Assembly (NCBI GenBank): GCA_900642245.1 | Contig: CAAAJI010000403.1 | Location: 1-22,507 of the forward strand | Origin: Fragilaria radians | Lineage: Eukaryota; Bacillariophyta; Fragilariophyceae; Fragilariales; Fragilariaceae | Direction of reading: 5' to 3' | Length of the DNA stretch: 22,507 nt | Shown: positions 8,841 to 18,751 of the stretch, one piece after another | Layout of the letters: every line of letters starts with the position of its first letter | Position numbering within the stretch: the stretch's first letter is position 1 | Notes under the pieces: model-generated | Databases searched by the model: none | What the model saw: the letters and a program-made list of their open reading frames with translations, nothing else | What the model was told of the DNA's origin: nothing | Made by a program: the position numbers and the translations under genes

Positions 8841-11112
8841 ATTTCATCGATGCGGACTGCTGCAGCAGTCATTACGCTTGGTTTTCTGTTGACCTTCAAG
8901 AGGACATTCAAAGTTTTACCACTTTTAGAGATGTTTAGGAAAGGTTATTTAAAATGATTTCGTTGATTTATACATTTTCATGTTTACCCATTGACTGTTT
9001 GAAATTATTGAGCAACTCTAAGCATGATTTTTGTTTTCTGACATATGTTAAAAAAGCATTGTGCAGATAATGAACAGAGAGCATTCTCATTCACGTCTGC
9101 ATCCTAGAAGTATATGACTGTCCTGTGGAAAACGATTTTAAAGATTGTTTGCACGAACCATTAGGCAGCAATCAGTCATTAACTTCAGAGGAGAGGGGAT
9201 CTCTTTGCAGCTTATCAGCAAAGCAACATCTTACCCTTTTCGTTACATACAGCATCAAAATACACACTTTGGAACTGCACCTCCACTTTGGTACCATAAC
9301 CAAACATCACGATACCAATACAACTGCCATCCTGAAGTTTACTTCAAATCGCTCAACAATTTCCCTAGCAGATCTCTGGGAGATGCAACTTTGCACATAA
9401 TTCTGCAGTGCAAATCATCTGTCAACTCTTTTGACAGTTGATGTCAATGGTTCTGGAAGGGATACTTAGAGTCTTTTCAACACTCTGTCTTGCTAATATC
9501 AGTGTACCAAGCAACATGGACAAGCACTAATACCTATGTTTACCCCTAGTCAATGCGTTTACCTTTAATGTCATCGATGATTATTTCTTGGAAAATTGCC
9601 CTGCTTTTCAGCTTGCCAAAGCCATCACTCTCTCTCTTCACCAGAAATCATTACCACGTCATCTAACTTCACTACCCTGGGCTGAAAGGGGGAAGGCCTG
9701 CTACAATTACAAATAGTGTTTTTATAGAGCAACAATTCCATGCTTTTCCGCAGTCCCCTCAACGAGGCCAACAGTGCAAATAATGTCGATTCTCTTGGTC
9801 ATCCTTTCTTTGGCCATACAACGTGTTGACTACACTAGATTAATGCTTTTACGGAAATTTACCAACATCCAAGATTTATGATTTATGCAATTCTCCGTGC
9901 CGTGTAAAATCAGAAAAATGGGAGAGTGCCTATTCAAAGGTTCCATTTTACCAGCGCCTAAATAAGGATAAGGAGCAGGTGCTGCGATCAAGGTGTTATT
10001 GTTTGAGCCAAGTCTTACATCTGGCACTGCCGTTAAATCCAGAGAAAGCCAATTAAAACACTCCATTTATCAAGGTGAAAAGTCTAATACAATTGAAGCC
10101 TTTGTATAGAATGTTTTGATTGCAGTTGGGGAGCACAATGTCCAAAAGCCACATTGTTAAGTTTTATGAATGAGATGATGCCTCAGGCGCTACAACTTAA
10201 ACAGTGAATTATGTTCCATGGCGAAAAAGTACGCGATTCAATTAGAATGGAGAGGGGAAAACTGACTTATGCAAAGCCACGTGACACCAAACCTGTGAAT
10301 ATTTAAGCAGGCAACAGTAATCGATATCCGCATGAAAAGACAGCACAATCAATTTGAAGAAGACTCATAACAGAATCTTAAGGCAATTTTTTCCGGGACA
10401 AACACTATGCTCTCGTGAAAGAGTGCAAAGGAATTGGACAAAAAGAATGATTCTTAACACATGTATATCTTGGAGTATTCTATTTCATTTGGCTGACATT
10501 GGTGCATACATTTTCTGTTTGTGATGCATACCACTTAGATTACAGCATTTGATTGGCTGGAGAAGAGAGTTTTAGCAGTGTGCATACAGCCAGAAAGTTT
10601 AGTGACTGCTAATAAATTCTGATCAAGATGCATGTCAATGCCCAAGTTCTTACAGTTTATTTGTAACTTGTACATGCCCTTCACATGGCACTCCACTAGC
10701 AAACCGTGTATCATCTATGAATGGAAAAACCTCAATATACCCAAGACACAGTCTATGTTGTCCTTTATATGAAAACTCTTCACTAATGTTTAAATTCTAG
10801 GGCATTCTCAGGTGTTTTTTTTCTAAGCAATTGATGGTGTTGCGCTTGCAATTCCTCCAAATGGGCATGTGAATGTTTCTCATACCTGATCGTTTTCAAT
10901 TTTTGACGCAAGATTCTTAAGAAACCTAATTTACTAATCTGATATATACTTAGCGATACTATGCCCAATATTTAGCATTGGATGCTTTACCACCTAACTT
11001 TTATTTTGCCGATTTTTTTATGTTAATCTTGACGATTTTCATCTCTGAATGTCACGACCTGCCACGTGTATGTTATTTTACAGCACACAACTGAAATAAC
11101 TTTTCTTTGACC
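8841..11112. other. Long intergenic region, no gene recognised
   Basis: About 2.3 kb contains several short open frames (for example around 9125-9441 and 9830-10066) with no recognisable domain or consistent splice partners. E-box-like CACGTG cores occur at 10278-10283 and 11063-11068. A small stem-loop (CTGTCAA/TTGACAG, 9419-9437) is within chance expectation. I see no tRNA or transposon ends. Confidence 0.4.
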
Positions 11113-11310
11113 ATGGAACCGAGGAGAGCCTTTATTTGGAGTGCGATTGTTCTCACGCTTTCTCTTTACTATTGGTCTAAATTGGTGGAATCATTGGATG
11201 GTAATATCATGTATGCAGTCCTTGTGGTTATGATAGCTTGGATTTGCGGGTGTGTTGACATGAATGAACTAACTGGCCAACCAGAATCCGAACACAGCCA
11301 TGACGACTGA
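11113..11310 (+). CDS. Possible small two-pass membrane protein (65 residues)
   Basis: The ORF begins at ATG 11113 in an ideal ACCATGG context. The peptide starts MEPRRAF, then has hydrophobic segments at about 8-22 (IWSAIVLTLSLYYW) and 35-51 (MYAVLVVMIAWICGCV), and ends in an acidic, polar tail QPESEHSHDD. The basic start, two spans and charged tail look protein-like. A CACGTG motif lies 45 bp upstream. No family is recognised, no intron is needed, and an ORF of this length can arise by chance, so this is tentative. Confidence 0.3.
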   Translation: MEPRRAFIWSAIVLTLSLYYWSKLVESLDGNIMYAVLVVMIAWICGCVDMNELTGQPESEHSHDD

Positions 11311-12517
11311 AGTGAGTGGCTAATTACAAGCTGCGACTACGCGCTGGCTGGATGGAAGTGTATACTTCTCCACATTAAATGAGAGTTAACAGAAAACACA
11401 AAAGTACTCAACAATCAATGGATGAGTGCCTTCGCCAACAACCATATATCGACTTAACTAGAAGTATAATGATGTTTCGCAGACCCATGGAATCTTTGTC
11501 CTTTCATAAGAGATTTTGATTAAAGATGCACGATAGATAAAAAGTAATATTGATGATGAAAAGGAAGATCAAGATACAATGAAATCAAATGGTACAAGCA
11601 CAAAGTAATGTTACGAAAATCATACTGATTGCGATGAATGTGTTATTGTACTTTGTTTGTCTTTTTTAATTGTGATACGTCATTCAACCGATTCATTCTT
11701 AGAATGACAAGTTGGTATGATCAGATAAAGGTTTGAAAGGCATCAGACAAGTTGAAAATGTCGGAAAACGGAGCAGTCAGCATTTCCTTACTAAATGCTC
11801 TTCTAAGCGGAATATTAAATAATCAAGGTTTAGCGTTATGAAGACTGCTAAAAATGAAATATTCCCTGTGGTTGTAGATGACTTTTGATTGACTTTCAGT
11901 CAATGCATAGGCATTAGTAATGAGTACATTTTTGAAATGTAGATCATAAGGACTAGAAAATAGAGCGTGCGTTGGGCCAATTAGATGTATCTGAAAAGGA
12001 TTCACTTCATTGAAAAAGGCTAAATTCAACAAAAGATTTTATTCTTGATATAACACATGATAGCTTTGCAGTCACCTAATGAGAAGAGCTCGAGAAGACT
12101 TGAAATTGACAGTGATAAAATCTAGTGCAACAAAATTGAGGCCTCTTTTAACTAAAGAATAAATCCCTTTGGTCTATGCTGCTTAGAAATATCCCATTTT
12201 CAGAAATAAAAGGTCGTCATGGACCGTGGCCAATTGACAATCCCATCAAGCAGCGTTCACGACACAAGGAATAATCATGGGATGACTGTTGTTTGTTGCT
12301 TCAAACGATCCAAACATAGATTTGAGGGGAATGACTATGGCTATGACCAAGACACTTTAATTCTAACCAATGTCATTGATTGTAATTCTAATTTATTATT
12401 CTTGTATAAGTTGTCATAGCCATGGAGAAAGCACTAAACGAATTAGCCTTTTTCCCATCTATTTCTCATAGATCCCTCTATTTGCACTTAGATTTGCTTT
12501 GGTTTGACCTTACAGAG
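11311..12517. other. Intergenic region downstream of the LRR gene
   Basis: About 1.2 kb with only short ORFs that match nothing I recognise. It includes the 3' flank of the minus-strand LRR gene, where an 11-bp inverted repeat is present. Confidence 0.4.
12337..12423. repeat. 11-bp perfect inverted repeat near the LRR gene 3' end
   Basis: ATGGCTATGAC at 12337-12347 is matched by its complement GTCATAGCCAT at 12413-12423, with a 65-nt loop. It lies 95-181 nt beyond the LRR stop, so it could fold in that gene's 3' UTR. It could also be coincidence. Confidence 0.3.
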
Positions 12518-14650
12518 TCAAACAAATGTATAGCAACACATACAGCCATTAACCTGATTAATGTTGCCGACATAAATTTTTCTCCCTGCTATAGAGCAAA
12601 ATTTCGGTGGAACGTTGCCAACAATACCTGATTGCACTATGAATAGACTTGTAAGTCTGCTGAGTAAGGAAAATTCTGTTGGCAGTGTGCCTCTCAGAAA
12701 CGTGTTGAAGGATACATCCAAAAGGTTAAGGAACGACAATTGTCCAATTTCTGTTGGTAAGGCACTGGCTATTCCAGTATTGCTGATCATCAAATTTTGT
12801 AGGTGAGAACAACGTCCGATTTCTGATGGAAGTGTTCCAGTTATTCCCAACCCAGCCACACTAAGGTGTTCTGTGCATCAAAGTAACAATGATGAGCGAG
12901 CTTTATGGCGTTGTAATACTTCGTACCGGATGTACTCACTTAGATTAGTTAACAAGCCGATGGTTGTAGGGATTGTACCACTTCTCAAAGCATAGGTGGT
13001 GTCAATAGTTTCAAGTAGGGATAAGGCTCCTATTTTCTCTGGTAAAGCTCCCCAGTCTCCAGCAGTATCAATTCCTCCACCAATTCGAAGATTTATCAGC
13101 TTGGTCATCTGAAGCAACGTTGAAAAATTTCCGATCGCGGTCGCTAGATTGGAAAGATCTAAGTTTTCCAATTGAGTCAAATTATACCAATATGTTGGAA
13201 CGGTCCCTCCAATTAGAGTCTCACTTAGGGACAGACTATGTAATAAGGAGTTGCTAGTAAACGGAGGAAAGGTCCCTGATATTTCATTCTGCATTAGGCT
13301 TAACACTCTCAAATTTGTCAACGTGTGAATGTCAGTGAAAATGGATCCCCTGATTTGATTTTTTGACAGATCAAACTCTTCTATAATGATTGTTAAGTGA
13401 ACGACATCCGAATTGAATAGAAAATTAGCCAAAATGAATCACGCAACTTACCTAAGAAAGGCAATAATGCTTCTCCGTTTACGTTTTGCAGTGGTGGAAT
13501 TGTACCTGTAATTTCGTTCTTTGACAAATTCAATGAAGCTGATACATGGGTTAATTGTTAGGTCATTTATGAAAGCATTCATGAGCATATTGCAATGCAA
13601 CGCACCAAGGTTATCTAGATTCCACCAACTTGGATGAATAGTTCCTTGCATTTGATTAATCGATACGTCAATCTTCTCTAGATTTCGGATCAATCCCAAC
13701 TGGGTTCCTAGTGTGCCTTTCAAATTGTTATTTGATAACCCAAGTGCTACTACCCTTTTTTCTGTATCACATGTTACTCCAAACCACACACATTCTGAAT
13801 CTGGTTTCATCCAATTAGCCTTATTTGTCCAATAGGTTCCACCCCACGATAGAAACATGAAGGCTAATCCCAAACGATTGATGATTGTTTCCATAGGTCG
13901 CTTGCTGGAGCTGATTTCTCCTGGCTTAGAGTATTCTGTAGCTGCCCATAAAAGCGCCACATTTTCCACCGAACACGAATGTATATCAATTGTTTCATTT
14001 GTCATATTCGCTGCATTTCGAATTTCGCCATAAGCTGAGGCAACTATATCCAATATGTGTTCCACATTCTTATGACATTCGCATTGTAAGATTGGATCAA
14101 TTTGAGTCGTTAGAGAGATGGTAGAGAAGTCGCACTTATCGAACGGACGAAACTTTGCACTATTTTTCGCCTTCAATTTCGAACTTGTTATCAGACCGAC
14201 AACAATAACAATTACGATCAATGAAGTTAAAAGACATAATACAGCTAGGCGTGTAAAACCTCTCTCGATTTTGATGCAACAGAAAGCTTTCTCCATCTTG
14301 GATTTATCTTTTTTTTCTTGAATGAAAAACGGCATGATGTCATCTCGCGTGCTATCTTCTAGGGGCTTACTTTGGGAGTCACGAGTACCAAATGATTCAC
14401 TCTGATCCCAATCCAATGTCAAAGGATCGACCCCATCTCGATTTATTGCAAAAGCCCCAGGTTGTTCATCTTCATCAAACGTGGATGAAGAAACGTCTTG
14501 AAGGTTTTCACCAGACAGGCTAACAGCCTGTGATCGCCTTTCAACATGAAAGCTATTGCTCGATCTTTCTTCGTCTGTTCGACTGCTTTCATTTCCTCTC
14601 CAAATATCTGGTTTCACCCTGCGCTCTGTTTCCCAAGTTGGACGCGGCAT
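12518..14650 (-). CDS. Leucine-rich-repeat transmembrane protein (4 exons)
   Basis: Minus-strand exons are 14650-13606, 13538-13452, 13380-12940 and 12870-12518, joined by GT-AG introns of 67, 71 and 69 nt into one 641-residue frame. Residues 1-133 are a charged, Ser/Glu-rich, presumably cytoplasmic region ending in the basic CCIKIERGFTR. A single membrane span (about 134-155, LAVLCLLTSLIVIVIVVGLI) follows. The outer part has a cysteine-containing segment, the LRR cap CVWFGVTC (287-294), and about 11 plant-type repeats such as LASLNLSKNEITGTIPP, ending in GCMCCYTFV. LRR caps of the W-x-G-V-T-C type are known from plant receptor-like proteins and abundant in diatoms. There is no kinase domain. 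Ligand and role are unknown; recognition or adhesion at the cell surface is inference. Confidence 0.85.
12871..12939 (-). other. LRR gene intron 3 (69 nt)
   Basis: Donor GTGAGT, acceptor ATGCACAG, phase 1. The splice gives GLLTNLKHLSVAGLGITGTLP, again a correct LRR. Confidence 0.85.
13381..13451 (-). other. LRR gene intron 2 (71 nt)
   Basis: Donor GTAAGT, acceptor CATTATAG, phase 1. The splice joins LLPFL to EEFDLSKNQIRG in correct LRR register. Confidence 0.85.
13539..13605 (-). other. LRR gene intron 1 (67 nt)
   Basis: The donor is GTGCGT after AACCTTG, there is an internal CTAAC branch-like motif, and the acceptor is TATCAG. Removal converts a repeat that breaks down (NLGALHCNMLMN) into a textbook LRR, NLDNLASLNLSKNEITG. 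The intron has no stop in the upstream frame, so retention runs on to a stop near 13448 and gives a 400-residue product. Confidence 0.85.
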
Positions 14651-16553
14651 TTGTGTTGATTAAATAGAACCTAATCCTTTTGGATTAGAATCGAAGTGTT
14701 ACTCACGAATGAATGGTAAATATACAAACAAAATAGGGTTGTCAATTTTATGTGATAAGTATGGCATTTTCAAATATACACCTCTGTCCGTTGTAGGACA
14801 GTATATTGTATATGGAATGTCCCCTCGACAGAATGTTTAACTGCCCCTGTATTGTTATAGTTAAAAGGACGACATTTCCGTCTACCACTGTTTTAGAAAA
14901 TGCGATGATGTCAACGAAAAAGTTTAGCCGTTCGCCTTCCACATGTTATCTGGCATGAGGGCTCACATGTGAATAATTCAACTGAGGAAGGAAATGGTTG
15001 CCATAGAGTCTTCCCTGGAGGCATGTGACAGCTCCACACAAGACTTATGTAAAGCATTATTGGTGACTCCATAGAGGGGAGCATTGTGGGGGTGAGATAT
15101 GTAAAAGTAAGGTAGAGATGAATAGACATTGACAACATCAAATTTTATCAAATTCTGGAAAATATAGGAAATTCTTGTGAATACTTCATTTCTAGCACTA
15201 CAATGACATTACAATGGATACTTTGATTCCAAAAGTTAAATCCACCTGAGCAACAGCGCTACCTTGGCAAGCAGGTACATAGAATCATTCCTTTCAGACA
15301 GCTGCAATATGTCAGTCATGATATCATGACGTGTCTAAAACCAAACTTTGTATCATACACTTTACCGATGTACAATAATTAGGATACAGAGTAAAGTATA
15401 TTCCGTTTCCTGTTTCTTTAAGTTAATGTGGAATAGTGTGGAACACAAAGCGTTAAACTCTGAATAGAAGCACTCAGAAAAATTAAATTCAATCTATGAA
15501 GTGGACATATGATATCACATGTTGTTATGTAGGACTTTCCCGTATGATGCACATGTAAAATGAAGTGTCAATGCCTAATACAATGCGGTTTTCGTAAGTT
15601 ACTCTTTCAAATCTTTTCCATCGTTGATTGATACATTTTCTTCTCCCAAAAACGATTTTACTTAACAATGTTTATTATTTTGACATTCGACTGTCGATAG
15701 CAATTTCCCCTAAATTCAAATCTTCAACATACTTCGAAAGAATAGAGAACCATTTTCATTTCTTTTAACAGGACCATCATGGTAAGCATCACCCATCAAA
15801 GTTGCATTATTTTTTGTATTTATTCAAGCGTTAGTGAGTCTGTCTCAAACTAATGCTACATGGAAAATACAAGTATCAGCAGAAGAAATTTCAGAACTAA
15901 AGTCCTTCCAAATAAAAAGAGCATTTTACCTGGCCTTGTCCAAAGCGCCATTGCAAATGTGTAGATGAATTCATAAGATGTGTATTTCAGAAGCAATCGG
16001 CCCTTGCAATGCATTATGCATTGTGATTCATGGAAAAAGTCTCAAGATCTCTCATCTTGTTTTGCATGCCTAACAGCGCCTACAGTTTATATGGAAAGTA
16101 ATTCTAGGCTGCAAATATTTTCTCCCCCAATCAGCCTAGCTCACATCTTGCCACTGAAAAAGATGTTGTTTCTTACCTTTGAATCCCGTCCTCATTGCTT
16201 CATGTTCGAAACGGAAGATGCGGAAGAGTGATGACGCTCCACTTCGGACATTGTAAGTTAACTTTTATGACTACATCTGGCAACTTCAACAATTACGAAT
16301 ATTTACATTTTCAAAGTTGAATGGTTGTCAAATCGTCAAAAAAGCTTTAGATTGTAGAGATAGATTAGAATGAATTCCGTACATTTAATAGATTTCAAGC
16401 AAGGAATCGTCCATAGCTTCATCTTTGCATTGGCAGTAAAACGATAGCTTCAATTATTTTCAACTAAGTTTATTTCATTTACTTTACTTCAGTATTCCAA
16501 GATCCTTGGCGTAAGGCAGAAAATCTTGTCAACCACATCATTCCATACGCCAT
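14651..16553. other. Intergenic region with a 16-bp palindrome and an orphan start/donor
   Basis: This is about 1.9 kb between the LRR gene start and the NDUFV2 3' end. It holds a 7-bp hairpin CTAATCC/GGATTAG at 14671-14688, in the probable LRR 5' leader, and a perfect palindrome at 15315-15330. At 15771-15787 it has an acceptor-like CAG, a good ATG and a GTAAGC donor, but I found no convincing downstream coding exon. The ORF at 15980-16231 starts at a GTG and is not credible. Confidence 0.4.
15315..15330. repeat. Perfect 16-bp palindrome
   Basis: GTCATGATATCATGAC is identical to its own reverse complement. A perfect 16-bp palindrome is expected fewer than once in 22 kb of random sequence. 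It lies in a gene-free region. Confidence 0.6.
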
Positions 16554-17504
16554 TCAGTACGCCATGTGTTCCTTCACCGAAACAGGATTCACGGAACCAT
16601 CCTTGAATCGATTGGGATCTACAGTTGGTGCCACAGGTTCCTTCCATAGGAGAGAAGTTTTTCCCAATGGCCCCTCGCATGATACTTGTCCATTCATAGG
16701 AAGGGATCCCCATTTTCCCATGGGGGGTTTCTTGCCTGCCTTACACAACTCCAACAATTCTACAATGGTGGTGGGTGTCAGACACTCATAGTAGTCGTCA
16801 TTAAGTTGGACCATGGGGGCATTGGCGCAAGCTCCGAGGCATTCAACCTCCAAGAGAGTAAAGAGACCATCCTTGGTGGTTTCACCTGATCGAATGCCCA
16901 AATGCTTTTCTATAGCACGTTTGATATCCTCCGAGCCACAAATCATGCAGGGAGTCGTTCCGCACAATTGGATAAAGTACTTTCCAACCTTGGTACGATT
17001 GAACATGGTGTAAAAGGAAGCCACTTCGTAGACTCGAACTGGAGCGACGTCGACGATTTCAGCCACTTTATTCATTGCCGATACAGGCAGCCAACCACCA
17101 TGTTGACGTTGTGCCAAGTCAAGAAGAGGAATGATTCCTGATTGCTTGTAGTTGGACGGATATTTGGCAAGGATCTTTGGGAGTGTTGTGGTATGTTGAG
17201 TCCAATCGTAAATTATTTTCTCAGTATTTTATACATTCAATGCAAATAAACACTTACAGACTTGACACGTTCATAGTTTTCATCGGTAAAGTCAAATGTA
17301 GTAGTGACTGTATTGTCAGGTGTATCAACGTGCTGAAGAAAAAATTGTGTTGGTCAATTCGATATTTAAGTTTATAGTCTTTCTACTGAAAATAATTGAT
17401 GAAAGACTTACATGAGCCTTCGCAGTACCGAAGCATCGCACTTCCTGACGGAATAATCGCTGTCCAATGCAAGAAACTCCTCTCCTTTGGACGATGGATA
17501 GCAT
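16554..17504 (-). CDS. NDUFV2: NADH:ubiquinone oxidoreductase 24-kDa subunit (NDUFV2), mitochondrial, 3 exons
   Basis: Exons on the minus strand are 17504-17412, 17332-17258 and 17174-16554, with phase-0 introns of 79 and 83 nt, encoding 262 residues. It is part of the electron-input module of respiratory complex I and carries the [2Fe-2S] cluster N1a. Exon 1 (MLSIVQRRGVSCIGQRLFRQ) is an Arg-rich mitochondrial presequence. Exon 2 contains FDFTDENYERVKS, and the splice continues to ILAKYPSNYKQSG, as in known NDUFV2. Exon 3 has LDLAQRQHGGWLPVSAMNKVAE and RVYEVASFYTMFNR. The four cluster ligands are present: Cys127 and Cys132 in CGTTPC, Cys168 and Cys172 in CLGAC. The C-terminal tail is a little different from the animal form but complete. 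The longer upstream frame starts only at TTG, so ATG 17504 is the likely start. Confidence 0.95.
17175..17257 (-). other. NDUFV2 intron 2
   Basis: Donor GTAAGT after AAGTCT and acceptor CTCCCAAAG before ATCCTTGCC. Phase 0. The join ERVKS/ILAKYP matches the family exactly in register, although the acceptor has a weak pyrimidine tract. Confidence 0.8.
17333..17411 (-). other. NDUFV2 intron 1
   Basis: Donor GTAAGT after GCTCAT and acceptor TTTTTTCTTCAG. Phase 0, between the presequence exon and the mature protein. Confidence 0.85.
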
Positions 17505-18751
17505 CTTGACGACTCTTGTCACAGTACCGATGAAGTGTACCAACGACCAAGCGTCACACCTGAAGAACTGTTAATCTACTTGCAGTACCACTCGTAACCT
17601 GATTCTTATCGCATTTTGCATTCACAAGATTAACCCAAACGCTGAAACAAATCTAACATCCACCAGTCATTCATCAAATTTTCTTTTGCTTTGTTTTGAG
17701 GTTGTCATCCATTCCCAGCCAAACAATCTCATATTATAGATCAACCTGGAATTAACCTAGTGTTGTTGCAAGCCTTCTTTCCCAATGACATTAACGAAAT
17801 AAAGCTCATACCAAATACAAGACCAAAACAATTCGAGATTTGCATCTTTGATGCGTCATTTCATTTTCGAACTTGATACAAAGATATTCTTGAGGAAGAA
17901 GAGTAATGAGAGATAAAAATTAGCATTTGCATGTATGTGTGGGAAAGAGAGAGCGAGGGGGGAACTCAGGCGGAGGGAACAATGGTAATTCCTTCTCCAA
18001 GGATAACAACAGCGCTCCGATATATGTTATTGCACTCCATCAAACGCTGGAAGACCCATTCAATAGTGTGGTTGCTCAACCATTCAAGGTTAGTAATGAT
18101 GACATAAATTTCATATCCCGCTTACATAGCCAAAGCTTATTTTCAAAATCTTATCATTTATCCGTCTCATGTAAGATTTTAGTAGGCGTCTTAGTATCAA
18201 CCTCTAATGATCCTTTACCAATGTGCTTCGCAAACGTTTCCCTCTCATCAGTTATTGATAAGAATGCAAAGAAACAAAATATGTGAAGACAATTGGATAC
18301 CTGTCAAAGGCTTTTCTAATATTTCCTTTCAAATCAAGTGATGGCGTATTTTCTGGTGGATTTGTATTGAGTCTCAACATTACATGCTCGATTCCACGGA
18401 AAAGTGAATGAATGACTAAATTCAACGTGGAATATGCCGAGAGATTATGTGAAGATGAAAGTGTGAATTATGAAAAGAAAATGTGGCATAGTGTTTTCTA
18501 CTTTTCCTTTTTCATCTCTCGAAATGTTTTCAACCGCCATCTGCCCAATATCTCCTATACTGAATTAATAGCTTCCCCCCCTGCAATCCAGGATGTTCTG
18601 GTACTGGTCTACACAGGATTTGGGCACTTGTTTTTCAGGCTAGTAGTGTATCGCAAATGTCCCCTCATTCAATTGACAAGCTGAACCTAAAACTCGAATC
18701 GCATTCTCAAGGAAAACGGTGCGAGATTCAACCATTGACATATATATATAA
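17505..18751. promoter_or_regulatory. Divergent intergenic region between NDUFV2 and the nucleotide-sugar transporter
   Basis: About 1.25 kb must contain both promoters. A run of TATATATATA occupies 18741-18750 and directly abuts the transporter ATG at 18752. ORFs at 17927-18286 (TTG start) and 18412-18684 (ATG start) have no recognisable domain and are not called as genes. Confidence 0.35.

Noticed and set aside
9419..9437. 7-bp stem-loop CTGTCAA/TTGACAG, and similar hairpins at 14671-14688 and around 21076-21091
   Set aside because: Several 7-bp stems with short loops are expected by chance in 22 kb, and none is tied to a gene end or known element.
17927..18286. 119-codon plus-strand ORF upstream of the transporter
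   Set aside because: It starts at TTG, has a low-complexity Gly/Asn start and no recognisable domain or splice context.
18412..18684. 90-codon ATG ORF just upstream of the transporter
   Set aside because: No family resemblance. It lies 67 bp from the transporter ATG, where promoter or leader sequence is expected, and many ORFs of this size occur by chance here. It could act as an upstream ORF if transcribed.
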